NCBI GenBank assembly: GCA_937896895.1
Contig: CALBNV010000073.1
Coordinates: forward strand, 1-27,766
DNA: 27,766 nt
Direction of reading: 5' to 3'
Source of the DNA: an uncultured Bacteroidales bacterium
GTDB taxonomy: Bacteria; Bacteroidota; Bacteroidia; Bacteroidales; F082
Shown here in pieces: positions 1 through 7,335 of the stretch. How positions within the stretch are numbered: position 1 is the stretch's first letter; every line of letters begins with the position of its first letter. Both the position numbers and the translations under genes were made by a program. Under the pieces are notes generated by a model that ran no database searches, had not been told where the DNA came from, and was given only the letters and a program-made list of their open reading frames with translations.

Positions 1-32
1 GAAAAGAAACAGATAACATAAAATTTAACATT

Positions 33-254
33 ATGGCAAGATTCAGAATTACGACGAAAGTCAGGAAACAGAGCAACGGCATAAGGATAGAACCTGGGAT
101 GACCGTTGAGGTGGTGACCGCATCGATGAGCAACCCGGTCTGCACCAACGGCGGAACAGAGGTCGCGAACGCATTCATGCGGATTTACGGAATAGACATC
201 AAAAAGGCCGGCTGCTTGGGCATGGCGTGGCTGGATGTGGAAAGGATAGGATGA
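33..254 (+). CDS. Small conserved Bacteroidota protein, DUF6140-like
   Basis: This 73-residue protein begins at an ATG preceded by an A-rich leader. It has no signal peptide or membrane segment. The N-terminal half is basic and beta-rich (MARFRITTKVRKQSNGIRI), followed by a central NPVCTNGG stretch and a conserved-looking tail ending DVERIG. From memory the pattern resembles the DUF6140 small proteins of Bacteroidales, whose function is unknown; a profile search was not possible. It lies 22 nt upstream of the EcsC-family gene in the same orientation, so the two could be cotranscribed. The start of the window cuts off its upstream context. No function is proposed. Confidence 0.7.
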   Translation: MARFRITTKVRKQSNGIRIEPGMTVEVVTASMSNPVCTNGGTEVANAFMRIYGIDIKKAGCLGMAWLDVERIG

Positions 255-276
255 TAATTTATAAAATTAATATGAT

Positions 277-1077
277 ATGGAAACATTAAAATTAAGCGAA
301 TACGAATTATCTCAGTTACAAGCGATAAATAATTGGAAAAATGAAAAACCGAGTGTGATAGAAAAGACTGTTGGATTCCTATTTAAACCTATAGAAAGGT
401 TGACAGAACAAATAATACCCAAAAAAGCAATAGAAGGAGTAATCACAACATTTAATGCTCTTGCTCGGTTTTTGACAGATACCGACGACATTAAAAGAGA
501 TGCTTGCGTAGAATCAATTGATGAGTTGCGCACAAAAGATTTACAATTATCTGACAAACTTGCCAACGAGGTCCATAATTGGGCAAATGCAGTAGCTGTA
601 GCAGAAGGGACAGGAGCTGGCTTCATAGGGCTTGCTGGATTGATTGTTGACGTTCCGTCTCTAATAACAATGGGGTTCCGCGTTATTCATAAAATTGGAG
701 TGTGTTATGGTTATGATTGTGATACTGAATATGAAAAACAATTTGCAATGACAATTATGTCTATTGCAAGTTCCAATACCATGAAGGAAAAGGTGGTATC
801 TGTTGCTACGCTTCGTCAAATTCAAGTTTTAATACTAAAAACTGCATGGAAAGGAATGGAAAAACAAGGAACAAAAGGTGCGGCCGTCATAGCTGTGAAA
901 TCACTTGCTAAAAAAATGGGAATAAATGTCACAAAAAGAAAAGCGTTAGCTACTATTCCAATCGTTGGTGCTAGCGTCAGTGCTGCAATGAATTTGGCAT
1001 ATATGAACGATATTGCATGGGCAGCGCGTCGTTCATATCAAGAACGATGGTTACTTGAGAATAAAAAGATTGATTAA
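277..1077 (+). CDS. EcsC family protein
   Basis: This 266-aa protein carries the hallmark stretch of the EcsC family (PF12787) at about residues 110-147: a glycine-rich EGTGAGFIGLAGL, then a DVPSLITMGFRVIHKIG helix and a YGYD motif. EcsC was named from the Bacillus ecs locus; its biochemical role is not established, although members occur in accessory and sometimes defence-like settings. Two mildly hydrophobic segments (about 112-133 and 218-240) could associate with membrane, but there is no clear signal peptide. A charged, helical N-terminal region precedes the family core. The gene follows the DUF6140-like gene by 22 nt and is AT-richer than the wall-synthesis genes downstream. Family call is fairly sure; function unknown. 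Confidence 0.8.
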   Translation: METLKLSEYELSQLQAINNWKNEKPSVIEKTVGFLFKPIERLTEQIIPKKAIEGVITTFNALARFLTDTDDIKRDACVESIDELRTKDLQLSDKLANEVHNWANAVAVAEGTGAGFIGLAGLIVDVPSLITMGFRVIHKIGVCYGYDCDTEYEKQFAMTIMSIASSNTMKEKVVSVATLRQIQVLILKTAWKGMEKQGTKGAAVIAVKSLAKKMGINVTKRKALATIPIVGASVSAAMNLAYMNDIAWAARRSYQERWLLENKKID

Positions 1078-1122
1078 TAATCATTTTTCGTGTTGTTGCG
1101 GAATGTGTCAATGGCATTGTAA

Positions 1123-1209
1123 TACAAGAATAAACCTCACCAGCGGATTAATGGGTTCTATGCCGCCGGCGAGGATGAAAAAAGTTATAGGACCCGAAAA
1201 AAATCATAA
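1123..1209 (+). pseudogene. Possible 3' coding remnant between ecsC-like and sel1-like genes
   Basis: The 137-nt gap between the EcsC-like and Sel1-like genes holds a frame without a start codon that reads as a plausible hydrophilic C-terminus (...RINGFYAAGEDEKSYR...) and stops at 1207-1209, six nt before the next ATG. It is preceded in frame by a stop at 1120. It is too short to identify and may simply be chance, but the codon choice looks coding and the island contains other remnants. Confidence 0.25.
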
Positions 1210-1214
1210 TCAAA

Positions 1215-2384
1215 ATGAAAAAGATCTATTTATTTGGCGGCTGTTTGGTTTTGTTGGGAATAGGTGCAATAGCCATCCCTACAATGATTGGAAACAATCA
1301 CTATCGTCAAGGTGCAGACGCTGAAGCCGCTGGAAATCTCAGTGAAGCAGAAAAACATTATGAAATCGCGGTGAAACACAAAAATGCAGAGGCTGCTTAC
1401 TGCTTAGGTCGGCTGTATTCTTCCGACATAGAGGCAGATGGTATGTTGAAAGAAAAGGAATTGACTGCGTACAAGAAAAGTTTAAGGTATGGAAAAAAAG
1501 AGGCCGCCTTTAAAATCGCCGAGATTCTACTGGAAAACACCGGAAACAAAAATGACTCGTTGGAGGCGGTGAAGTACCTGAATATGGATGCTGGAGAAAA
1601 CACTAAATTCAGTAAGGATTTGTTGGCATCACTATACCTTAGTTCGGGAAAAAACGCCGCAGACACACTGCAAAGTGTGAATCTTTACAAGGAAGCCGCC
1701 AATTTAGGCAATGCGTCATCCGCTCGAAACGTTTCTCTTTACTATTTTTCGGTTGATGACATGGAACATGGCGTGTCGTGGTTGAAAAAGGCGGCTGATA
1801 TGGGTGATTCCTTTTCACAATACGAATATGGTAATGCGTTATTTTCTGGAAATTATAATCTCCCAAAAGATATGACCAGCGCATTCGGCTACTTTAAGAC
1901 GGCGGGAGAACAAAAATACGCTCCGGCTTATGGCGCATTGGGTATCTGTTATGCGATGGGTTACGGCACGGATGTGAATTACGAAAAGGCATTTAGTTAT
2001 TTTTCTCAGGGTGCAGCATTAAACGACCCCATGTCAATGTATAACCTTGCTGTCTGCTACGACAACGGAAATGGCACTGCAAAAAACCACAATGCGGCAA
2101 TGGAATATTACCAAAAAAGTGCAGAATGCGGATACGAATTAGCTATAAACTATCTGATAACATTGCAGAGGCAGGAAAGGCAGAGAAGAGAAGAGCAAGA
2201 AAGGCAGCGTCAAGAGGCAGAAAGGCGAAGAAAACAGGAAAGAGTGACGTGTCCTGTTTGCCACGGCACCGGTGTCGTAAGGGATTTCGGAACAACGGGA
2301 CGCATGCACGATTGCACTTGTGGGACGTGCTATGGAACAGGCACAGTAAGCCGGGAAATTGCCGAGTTGTTTTGGTTGTGGTGA
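1215..2384 (+). CDS. Membrane-anchored Sel1-repeat protein with C-terminal DnaJ-type zinc finger
   Basis: This 389-aa protein starts with a short basic tip and a hydrophobic segment (residues 4-25, IYLFGGCLVLLGIGAIAIP), best read as an N-terminal membrane anchor or uncleaved signal. Residues about 30-310 are Sel1/TPR-like helical repeats; clear units include APAYGALGICYAMGYGTDVN and DPMSMYNLAVCYDNGNGTAK. Residues about 319-345 form a highly charged Arg/Glu/Gln coiled coil. The C-terminus has two CxxCxGxG-like knuckles (CPVCHGTG at 346, CGTCYGTG at about 369) as in DnaJ zinc-binding domains. Sel1 repeats are protein-interaction scaffolds; partner unknown. The stop lies inside the next frame (26-nt overlap), and the last residues (ELFWLW) look like out-of-frame sequence, so a frameshift near 2350 that once joined the two frames is possible. 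Confidence 0.85.
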   Translation: MKKIYLFGGCLVLLGIGAIAIPTMIGNNHYRQGADAEAAGNLSEAEKHYEIAVKHKNAEAAYCLGRLYSSDIEADGMLKEKELTAYKKSLRYGKKEAAFKIAEILLENTGNKNDSLEAVKYLNMDAGENTKFSKDLLASLYLSSGKNAADTLQSVNLYKEAANLGNASSARNVSLYYFSVDDMEHGVSWLKKAADMGDSFSQYEYGNALFSGNYNLPKDMTSAFGYFKTAGEQKYAPAYGALGICYAMGYGTDVNYEKAFSYFSQGAALNDPMSMYNLAVCYDNGNGTAKNHNAAMEYYQKSAECGYELAINYLITLQRQERQRREEQERQRQEAERRRKQERVTCPVCHGTGVVRDFGTTGRMHDCTCGTCYGTGTVSREIAELFWLW

Positions 2385-2640
2385 GATCGGTGCTGGTGAA
2401 AGAAGATTGCTGGATAAACTCAGGGCAAAACTCGGAATCTCATCAGAACGTGCCGGAGAATTGGAAGCATCTTTACAGCCTCAATTAACAGATGATGAAA
2501 AGGAGTATCTGGACGAATACAAAGCTGTTGCCGTTGATGGTGTTGTAACCGACAAGGAACGCCGACTGTTAGAGAAACTTCGGAAGATGTTGGATATTTC
2601 TGAGGATAGAGCAAGCGAAATCGAACACATGAAAGGATAA
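2359..2640 (+). CDS. Small repeated-helix ORF, possibly split from the Sel1-like gene
   Basis: This 93-residue frame can only start at TTG (2359) and overlaps the end of the Sel1-repeat gene by 26 nt. It contains two copies of one helical module: GERRLLDKLRAKLGISSERA and KERRLLEKLRKMLDISEDRA, separated by LTDDEKEYLDEYKAVAVDG. The first copy lacks the DEKEYLDEY-like lead that precedes the second, suggesting the N-terminus is missing or lies in another frame. Charged acidic helices of this kind recall TerB-like domains, but I cannot assign a family. Five nt separate its stop from the FGE-like gene. Either it is a downstream cistron with a weak start or the 3' half of a frameshifted Sel1/zinc-finger gene; the second is equally plausible. 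Confidence 0.55.
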   Translation: MPSCFGCGEIGAGERRLLDKLRAKLGISSERAGELEASLQPQLTDDEKEYLDEYKAVAVDGVVTDKERRLLEKLRKMLDISEDRASEIEHMKG

Positions 2641-2645
2641 TTGGC

Positions 2646-3470
2646 ATGAAATCAAAAGGTGAAAAGCAAGTATTTTCTGTGATGGGTGTTCCCTTATGTA
2701 TGGTTAACGTGAAGGGAGGTTCTTTTTTTATGGGAGCGCAGGCCGACAATCCAGAAAAACCGAATTATGACCCGAAGGCGGAAAAAGAAGAATCCCCTGT
2801 CCATAAGGTTTCATTGACAGATTTCTCCATCAGCGAGACAACTGTAACTCAAATCCTTTGGAGAACAATTATGGGGTCAGAGCCAACTTATGATGAAGAT
2901 TGCCGGGTGGGTGAGAATTGCCCTGTCTGTTGTGTGAGTTACGAGGATATACAAGAATTTATCCGTCACCTGAATGAATGCTGTGCTAAAGACAAGGAAC
3001 TGAAGGCACTGATGGGTGAGCGAGTATTCCGACTTCCAACTGAGGCTGAATGGGAATATGCAGCTCGTGGTGAACAATTCGTTATGGATGGAAACCTATG
3101 TGAGTGGTGTGAAGATGCTATGTACGGTTATACCGAAGAAGAACAAGTCAATCCAAATCATCATGTCATCAATGGCTTCCTTCGAGTTGTCCGTTCTGGA
3201 TGTTTGAAATCAGATCCGGAATTGGGACGAGTATCAAGCCGTGGGGGAAATAACGCTGATATGGGAGATTCTACGATAGGATTCCGTCTTGTTCTCAATC
3301 TGCCACATCCTCCTGCTACGCCAAAAGATTACAAGGAAGCCGAGAAAACATTTACCGAGGCTTTGAGATATTTCGACACACACGATGCCGAATGGAAGGA
3401 ACAACATAAAGACTTAATCGCTTGGACAAGGAAAGCCTTGTCAGCCGTGTATAAAGAAATCAACAAATAA
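2646..3470 (+). CDS. FGE-sulfatase (SUMF1/EgtB/PvdO-type) family protein, internally shortened
   Basis: This 274-aa protein matches the formylglycine-generating-enzyme-like fold (PF03781): VKGGSFFMGAQ near residue 24, SPVHKVSLTDFSISETTVTQ, CVSYEDIQEFIRHLN, RLPTEAEWEYAARG near 129-142, GNLCEWCED and a closing DSTIGFRLVL. Family members either oxidise a sulfatase cysteine, act as non-haem iron enzymes, or are catalytically inert adaptors. Here the segment that normally separates EYAARG from the GNVWEWC motif (roughly 35-40 residues in typical members, by memory) is absent, so the two motifs are joined by only EQFVMD. The frame is open throughout, so this is an in-frame deletion. A C-terminal helical extension of about 50 residues follows the domain. 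It starts five nt after the preceding ORF. An active enzyme seems doubtful. Confidence 0.85.
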   Translation: MKSKGEKQVFSVMGVPLCMVNVKGGSFFMGAQADNPEKPNYDPKAEKEESPVHKVSLTDFSISETTVTQILWRTIMGSEPTYDEDCRVGENCPVCCVSYEDIQEFIRHLNECCAKDKELKALMGERVFRLPTEAEWEYAARGEQFVMDGNLCEWCEDAMYGYTEEEQVNPNHHVINGFLRVVRSGCLKSDPELGRVSSRGGNNADMGDSTIGFRLVLNLPHPPATPKDYKEAEKTFTEALRYFDTHDAEWKEQHKDLIAWTRKALSAVYKEINK

Positions 3471-3475
3471 GAGAT

Positions 3476-4807
3476 ATGACAGATAAAATGAAAGATTCAG
3501 AAAAGAAAAAGACAGTTGCCGAAACTGTTGCTACAGGAGTCAAATCCATATCCAGATTCTTGATAGGGGATAAAAAAGAATTTGCCTTGTTTCAATGTTA
3601 TAAGTGTGGAAGGTGGCATCATATCAATAAACAAAATATTATTTTAAGGACTCTTGTATCAGCTGATGCTTTTGCAAAAGAGTTATCTTCGGAATCGAAA
3701 AATGTAGTTTCAAAGACTGCGAATGCTATATTAGGTGCATACGGTGGAGCAATTTTTGGTGCTGCTAATTTTGTCAATATGACAACTTGTTCTCATTGTG
3801 ATGAACCAATTCTCCTACCAGATGATATGGAAGCTTCACGCAAAGAATTTGAGGCCATAATTGAACAGCATCAGAAGGCATATTCTAACCTATCTAACCC
3901 TTCGGAACTGATAGACCTACTTCGGTTTTATTCAAGTATTCGTGACCTTCCGAAGGAGATAAAAACCAAGGTGTTTGACGGCATAGTTCAGCCTGAGAAA
4001 TTGGAACACGAATATCTGGAGAACTTCTTAAAAATTAAGCCGGAGGATAGGCAGCTACTTGTGTTTAAAGACAGTCTTGATGTATTCCCGAATAAAGATT
4101 GTGTCGTATTACCTTTACGAAACCGCCCGAAAGGTCTATCGTTTGGGCAACAACGAATTCCTGAGAAAGATGTGATATATATGTTGCATCCTTATAGGGA
4201 CAATATGTATATATCGGCAAAGTCTTATCTGGACGAGGTGTTTGAGGACAAACTTCGAGAATTAAAGAAGTTGTTGAATGCTTGGGGAGCTGAAGTGGTT
4301 ACGATTGACAATGAAATAGTAAACAAAGGAAAATCCAAAGAATTCAACTCAACAGTCCAAAAAGGCGAAGGAGAGGTCGATGGTGTCCCTGTTAAAGCAG
4401 AGAGAGAAAAGAAGGAAAGTGAAAAGAAGTCCTATTCAATCGCAAAAAAGGTTAGAATAGAAATACATAATAATCCAACGCCGAATCTGCATCCTTATCT
4501 CCCTGACGATTTGATATGGTATCCGCATGAGGATGAATGGAAGGACAACTATAAGGAACGTAGGGAACGGACAAATTCTATGAAATACAATGCCCATTAT
4601 TCCGAACAACGGAGCAAGGAAAGCGTTACAGAAGAAAAGGCTTCATTGTCAGTTTCAGGTTTGGGGATTAGTCAGGAGAGCCTGAAAGAATATGAAGAAG
4701 CGTCTGTTTCTGAAAGGGATATTACTGTAAATGTTACGTTCTACCCGATGGAAATATACAATACAAGTAAATGTGTTTTCTCAAAATTGAAAAATCTGTT
4801 TAAATAA
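3476..4807 (+). CDS. Unrecognised protein with a split zinc-ribbon
   Basis: I do not recognise this 443-aa protein. Near the N-terminus a CYKC pair (41-44) and a CSHC pair (105-108) look like the two knuckles of one zinc ribbon separated by about 60 residues. The insert contains a hydrophobic glycine/alanine-rich helix (AILGAYGGAIFGAANF, about 84-99), which could be membrane-associating. The middle is a helical region with a DYL-like acidic character. The C-terminal third (about 300-400) is very rich in Lys/Glu and probably extended or coiled coil, ending in a hydrophobic-basic tail (SKLKNLFK). It begins five nt after the FGE-like gene and is followed after seven nt by a small membrane protein, so the three are likely cotranscribed. 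Function unknown. Confidence 0.75.
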   Translation: MTDKMKDSEKKKTVAETVATGVKSISRFLIGDKKEFALFQCYKCGRWHHINKQNIILRTLVSADAFAKELSSESKNVVSKTANAILGAYGGAIFGAANFVNMTTCSHCDEPILLPDDMEASRKEFEAIIEQHQKAYSNLSNPSELIDLLRFYSSIRDLPKEIKTKVFDGIVQPEKLEHEYLENFLKIKPEDRQLLVFKDSLDVFPNKDCVVLPLRNRPKGLSFGQQRIPEKDVIYMLHPYRDNMYISAKSYLDEVFEDKLRELKKLLNAWGAEVVTIDNEIVNKGKSKEFNSTVQKGEGEVDGVPVKAEREKKESEKKSYSIAKKVRIEIHNNPTPNLHPYLPDDLIWYPHEDEWKDNYKERRERTNSMKYNAHYSEQRSKESVTEEKASLSVSGLGISQESLKEYEEASVSERDITVNVTFYPMEIYNTSKCVFSKLKNLFK

Positions 4808-4814
4808 CACCATT

Positions 4815-5078
4815 ATGGCAGTACCCGGAATAATTGGCATTTTTGTTGTCATCTTAATTTTGTTTTCCATTGCAATAAAAGCAAATGATGCCGTAACCCA
4901 GATAATTGCAATTTTATTATGGGTCGCCCTTGTCTTATGGCTTGTTATTGGGAAACCTGCCTTTTGGGAAGGGCATAAGGCTCTGAAAATAATAGGCGAA
5001 ATCCTCTGTGCGTTGGTTGTAATAGGAATGTTACCCAAGGACAAGAAAGAAGATGATGAAAAGAAGGATGAAAAGTAA
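4815..5078 (+). CDS. Small three-span membrane protein
   Basis: This 87-residue protein is almost entirely hydrophobic up to residue 73. It has three predicted membrane spans, about 3-23 (VPGIIGIFVVILILFSIAI), 27-48 (VTQIIAILLWVALVLWLVIG) and 55-73, then a strongly charged tail (KDKKEDDEKKDEK) that is probably cytoplasmic. No family is recognised. It starts seven nt after the split-zinc-ribbon gene and likely shares its transcript; its partner may be that protein, which also has a hydrophobic helix. This pairing is inferred only from adjacency. Confidence 0.7.
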   Translation: MAVPGIIGIFVVILILFSIAIKANDAVTQIIAILLWVALVLWLVIGKPAFWEGHKALKIIGEILCALVVIGMLPKDKKEDDEKKDEK

Positions 5079-5329
5079 AAATCGGCGGTAGTCATCTGGC
5101 AAATAAATATTTATGACCCTCTCATCGTTACAGAACTCACCGCCATTTCGGACGATCTTATGGACAGGGCGGAAAAGGAAAGGAAACTCACCGCGTCAAT
5201 GAAGAATACCATACAGGAGACTTTATAAACCTGATATGGACGTCTCTGCACAAGAAGATAAAAGTCCTTGCCGAACAAAGAAACAGTGATGTTGTAAAAC
5301 TGGCGACTAATTCATGGATTGTCCGATGA
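5079..5329 (+). pseudogene. Frameshifted coding remnant
   Basis: Two adjacent open stretches in different frames look like one broken gene. The first runs without a start codon from just after the membrane-protein stop to a stop at 5226 (reading ...DPLIVTELTAISDDLMDRAEK... and ...SMKNTIQET). The second continues in another frame from about 5219 to a stop at 5327 (...LIWTSLHKKIKVLAEQ... ...WIVR). Joining them across one frame change near 5220 gives a continuous amphipathic helical protein of about 80 residues. No family is recognised and there is no obvious start, so it is interpreted as a relic. It accounts for most of the 282-nt gap before the next gene. Confidence 0.4.
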
Positions 5330-5360
5330 GAAGAGGCTACCGAAAAAGTTGTAATTTACT

Positions 5361-6227
5361 ATGATAACAGAAGAACAAATTATCAAAAGCGTCACGGATA
5401 AACTCATTGAGGTTGCGAGGCATCCTGAAATGAGGGAGGAATTCATTGTATCTGTTGAAAACAAGGGATTCTACTGTTACAAAAACAACCCGATGATGTG
5501 CGATGTTGACAAATACGTATTGGCATCGTATTATGCGGGCAATATCTTGTATACAACGAATGAGACTGAATGTCTCGAATGTTATAACAAGAGTCTGTTC
5601 TATATTCGTGAGATGAATGACAGAATTGATTCAAACCGATTATTGGTGTTCCTTTATGGAACGATGGTACATTTTTATAAACAAAAGGGAGACACTTCTA
5701 AGGCCATAGAATATATATGCAGTCAAATATTCTGGTCAACGTTAGTACCTAATGGAGTAGATATTGACCAAATTAAAAAATGGAGGAGATTAGAAAAGCA
5801 GTCCAAGGATGAATGCGGCGAGGGATATTACCTTCCTTTTTTACTTGAGATGGACAGTTATTTCAAGGACTACGAGAAAAGATTGCGTCTAGCGAAGAAC
5901 CCTGATGAAACAAATTATGCTCAGGAAGCAAAAGCTTACGTCTATAAAAGAGCCCGGGAAATACATGCTTATGAAAACGAACTGGATGAACAGTCAGATT
6001 GGGTGCCAATGGCTATTTTACAGGCTTACGGAATAGTGGATACCATTAAGCACCCTAAGCCCAAGAAAGGCGAGTTTGACTACTATTACAACAAAGCAGA
6101 AAAGGGAGATACTAAAGCTCAGCGTATGATTGCGGATTGTTATCGTAATGGTGATGTGGTCTCCAAAAACGAGCGTCTGGCAAATTTCTGGCAGGTTCTC
6201 GCTGATGAGCATCGATACATTGAATAG
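5361..6227 (+). CDS. Helical-repeat (Sel1/TPR-like) protein, function unknown
   Basis: This 288-aa protein has no signal peptide or membrane span. The N-terminal two thirds is helical with TPR-like periodicity (for example YNKSLFYIREMNDRIDSNR and HFYKQKGDTSKAIEYICSQI). Near the C-terminus is one good Sel1 unit (GDTKAQRMIADCYRNGDVVS, then NERLANFWQVLA). The start is the ATG after a leader of remnant sequence. It is in the same orientation as the rest of the island and could be its last large cistron. Sel1 proteins act as interaction scaffolds; no substrate can be named. It shares repeat type with the 389-aa Sel1 protein upstream but not its anchor or zinc finger. Confidence 0.75.
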   Translation: MITEEQIIKSVTDKLIEVARHPEMREEFIVSVENKGFYCYKNNPMMCDVDKYVLASYYAGNILYTTNETECLECYNKSLFYIREMNDRIDSNRLLVFLYGTMVHFYKQKGDTSKAIEYICSQIFWSTLVPNGVDIDQIKKWRRLEKQSKDECGEGYYLPFLLEMDSYFKDYEKRLRLAKNPDETNYAQEAKAYVYKRAREIHAYENELDEQSDWVPMAILQAYGIVDTIKHPKPKKGEFDYYYNKAEKGDTKAQRMIADCYRNGDVVSKNERLANFWQVLADEHRYIE

Positions 6228-6269
6228 CTCACACGGTTTTGTATGAATAGAACGGAATAAAAAAAGTAT

Positions 6270-6482
6270 ATGGCCGTCAATTTTTCAACGGCTGAGAAAC
6301 TGAATACTAATGTCTATGTGTCAGAACTATTTCCTCTTACCGATGCAGAAAAGAAAAGGCTAAATCTATGTGCCAGAACTGTGCTGCCAAATAAAGATTG
6401 CAATTTCAGCATCAATATCATTCCGCAGCAAAGGCAGACAAAATTTGTAAAGGTGATAATCTGGGCATTTCAGAATAAATAG
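6270..6482 (+). CDS. Small hypothetical protein
   Basis: This 70-residue frame begins at an ATG after an A-rich stretch (ggaataaaaaaagtat), a plausible Bacteroidota leader, 42 nt downstream of the Sel1-type gene. It has no membrane span or known motif. The C-terminal part (NFSINIIPQQRQTKFVKVII) has beta-strand character. The frame is followed within 40 nt by a strong hairpin, which fits it being the last gene of a transcript. It could equally be a fragment of a larger lost gene. Confidence 0.45.
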   Translation: MAVNFSTAEKLNTNVYVSELFPLTDAEKKRLNLCARTVLPNKDCNFSINIIPQQRQTKFVKVIIWAFQNK

Positions 6483-6515
6483 ACAACGGACAGCAAAGTA
6501 TTGGACAAATAGAAT

Positions 6516-6543
6516 AGGAGCGAGGACATCAAACCCCGCTCCT
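6516..6543. terminator. Hairpin between convergent units
   Basis: The sequence aggagcgagg, then an eight-base spacer, then ccccgctcct forms a ten-position stem with a single A/C mismatch. It is followed by gtttat on the plus strand and lies between the last plus-strand island gene and the 3' end of the minus-strand pseudogene. The position and shape fit a bidirectional terminator, although the T-tract is weak. Confidence 0.6.
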
Positions 6544-6557
6544 GTTTATAGATGTAG

Positions 6558-6966
6558 CTATTCATTTTTAGTTTTTTGTGAATGGAGGGATAAGACCACT
6601 CCGTATCTGTTCCGTAAGAAATTTGTTAGACCCTGATATGCCTGGATTTTGAGATAATCACGAGGGCAGATTTTTGAGAAATCCTGAAGAGAGGTAGAGA
6701 TTACTTTCCCATCAATCAATTCTCCATATTCAGCTTCTATAGCCGGAATGTCTGCCCTATATCTTCTTGGAATAAAATTAGAATCTGGCATAGGTCGTAA
6801 CTTTAAAAGTGAAATGGTCGTTGAAGTGCTGAAACTCCAGAGCCTTGATGTTGCTTGCTCCCATTGCCTTTGCCGCCTGTTTGTAATCGTAAAAGAAATC
6901 ATCGTTAGCATAGTAAATTACATAGCGTCCAGAGTATTCATCCAGATCAACTATAACGCCACCCAA
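6558..6966 (-). pseudogene. Frameshifted minus-strand gene of unknown family
   Basis: Two overlapping minus-strand frames encode consecutive parts of what appears to be one protein of about 135 residues. The 5' part (6966 to about 6790) reads VIVDLDEYSGRYVIYYANDD... and ...FQHFNDHFTFK, then runs into a stop at 6778. The 3' part continues in another frame from LRPMPDSNFIPRRYRADIP through ...NFLRNRYGVVLSLHSQ to a stop at 6558. The shift lies near 6790-6800, in a run of As/Ts (tttaaag on the coding strand). The only initiator for the 5' part is TTG, and an in-frame stop lies three codons upstream, so the 5' end may also be damaged. No family is recognised. A sequencing error at the homopolymer is the alternative. 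Confidence 0.55.
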
Positions 6967-7089
6967 AATTTAGACTAAAGCCTGGAGTGGCTGTCTTTGC
7001 AAAAATTCAAAAAAGATGAGTGATGCGACATCAACTCTGAAAAGTTGAAAAATTGTTTCCGTCTATAACACTTTCTCGAAAATTATATG
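6967..7089 (+). other. Intergenic region before the DUF3791/DUF3990 module
   Basis: This stretch between the pseudogene and the module contains no convincing frame. A perfect six-base dyad, TCAACT at 7031-7036 and AGTTGA at 7043-7048, flanks the six-base loop ctgaaa and is followed by an A-rich run. It lies about 40 nt upstream of the putative -7 box of the module and could be an operator or a weak hairpin. Confidence 0.35.
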
Positions 7090-7097
7090 TATTTTTG
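7090..7097 (+). promoter_or_regulatory. Candidate Bacteroidota -7 box for the DUF3791-DUF3990 module
   Basis: TATTTTTG matches the Bacteroidota sigma-ABfr -7 consensus TAnnTTTG. A TTTC at 7072-7075 is a poor, closely spaced -33 candidate. The predicted transcript start would lie only about ten nt before the ATG at 7114, a short leader. Identification is by consensus only. Confidence 0.4.
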
Positions 7098-7113
7098 CGC
7101 AAATTTTATGTTA

Positions 7114-7335
7114 ATGTCGAAACAGAAACTTTATAAAATAAATTATATAATGTTGCTTGTCAGTGAGTTCGCCAAGAAATTCGGACTCACCGAGAAACAA
7201 GCTTTCAACTATCTTGACCGTTACAAAGGAATAGCCTTTGTCAATAAATTTTACAATGTCATTCACACTTTCGACTTTGAATATGCAATCAACGATGTGA
7301 GGGAAGTCTGCCAAGCTAACGGAGGGAAAATATAA
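7114..7335 (+). CDS. DUF3791 family protein
   Basis: A small protein of about 73 residues starting MSKQKLYKINYIMLLVSEFA. The core EFAKKFGLTEKQAFNYLDRY, the VNKFYNVIHTFDFEYA segment and the closing CQANGG fit the DUF3791 pattern (PF12668), in which a helical N-terminus precedes a conserved LHT/IHT motif. The ATG at 7114 was chosen over an upstream alternative at 7087 because the family begins with this short basic lead and the upstream part overlaps the putative promoter. Its stop overlaps the start of the DUF3990 gene (7335), so translation is probably coupled. DUF3791 genes commonly sit beside DUF3990 genes in gut Bacteroidota and Firmicutes; an antitoxin- or adaptor-like role is plausible but unproven. 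Confidence 0.75.
   Translation: MSKQKLYKINYIMLLVSEFAKKFGLTEKQAFNYLDRYKGIAFVNKFYNVIHTFDFEYAINDVREVCQANGGKI

Noticed and set aside
1013..1324. Plus-strand frame across the EcsC/Sel1 gap, with cysteines (FSCCCGMC)
   Set aside because: It overlaps two better-supported genes in other frames and has only a weak start.
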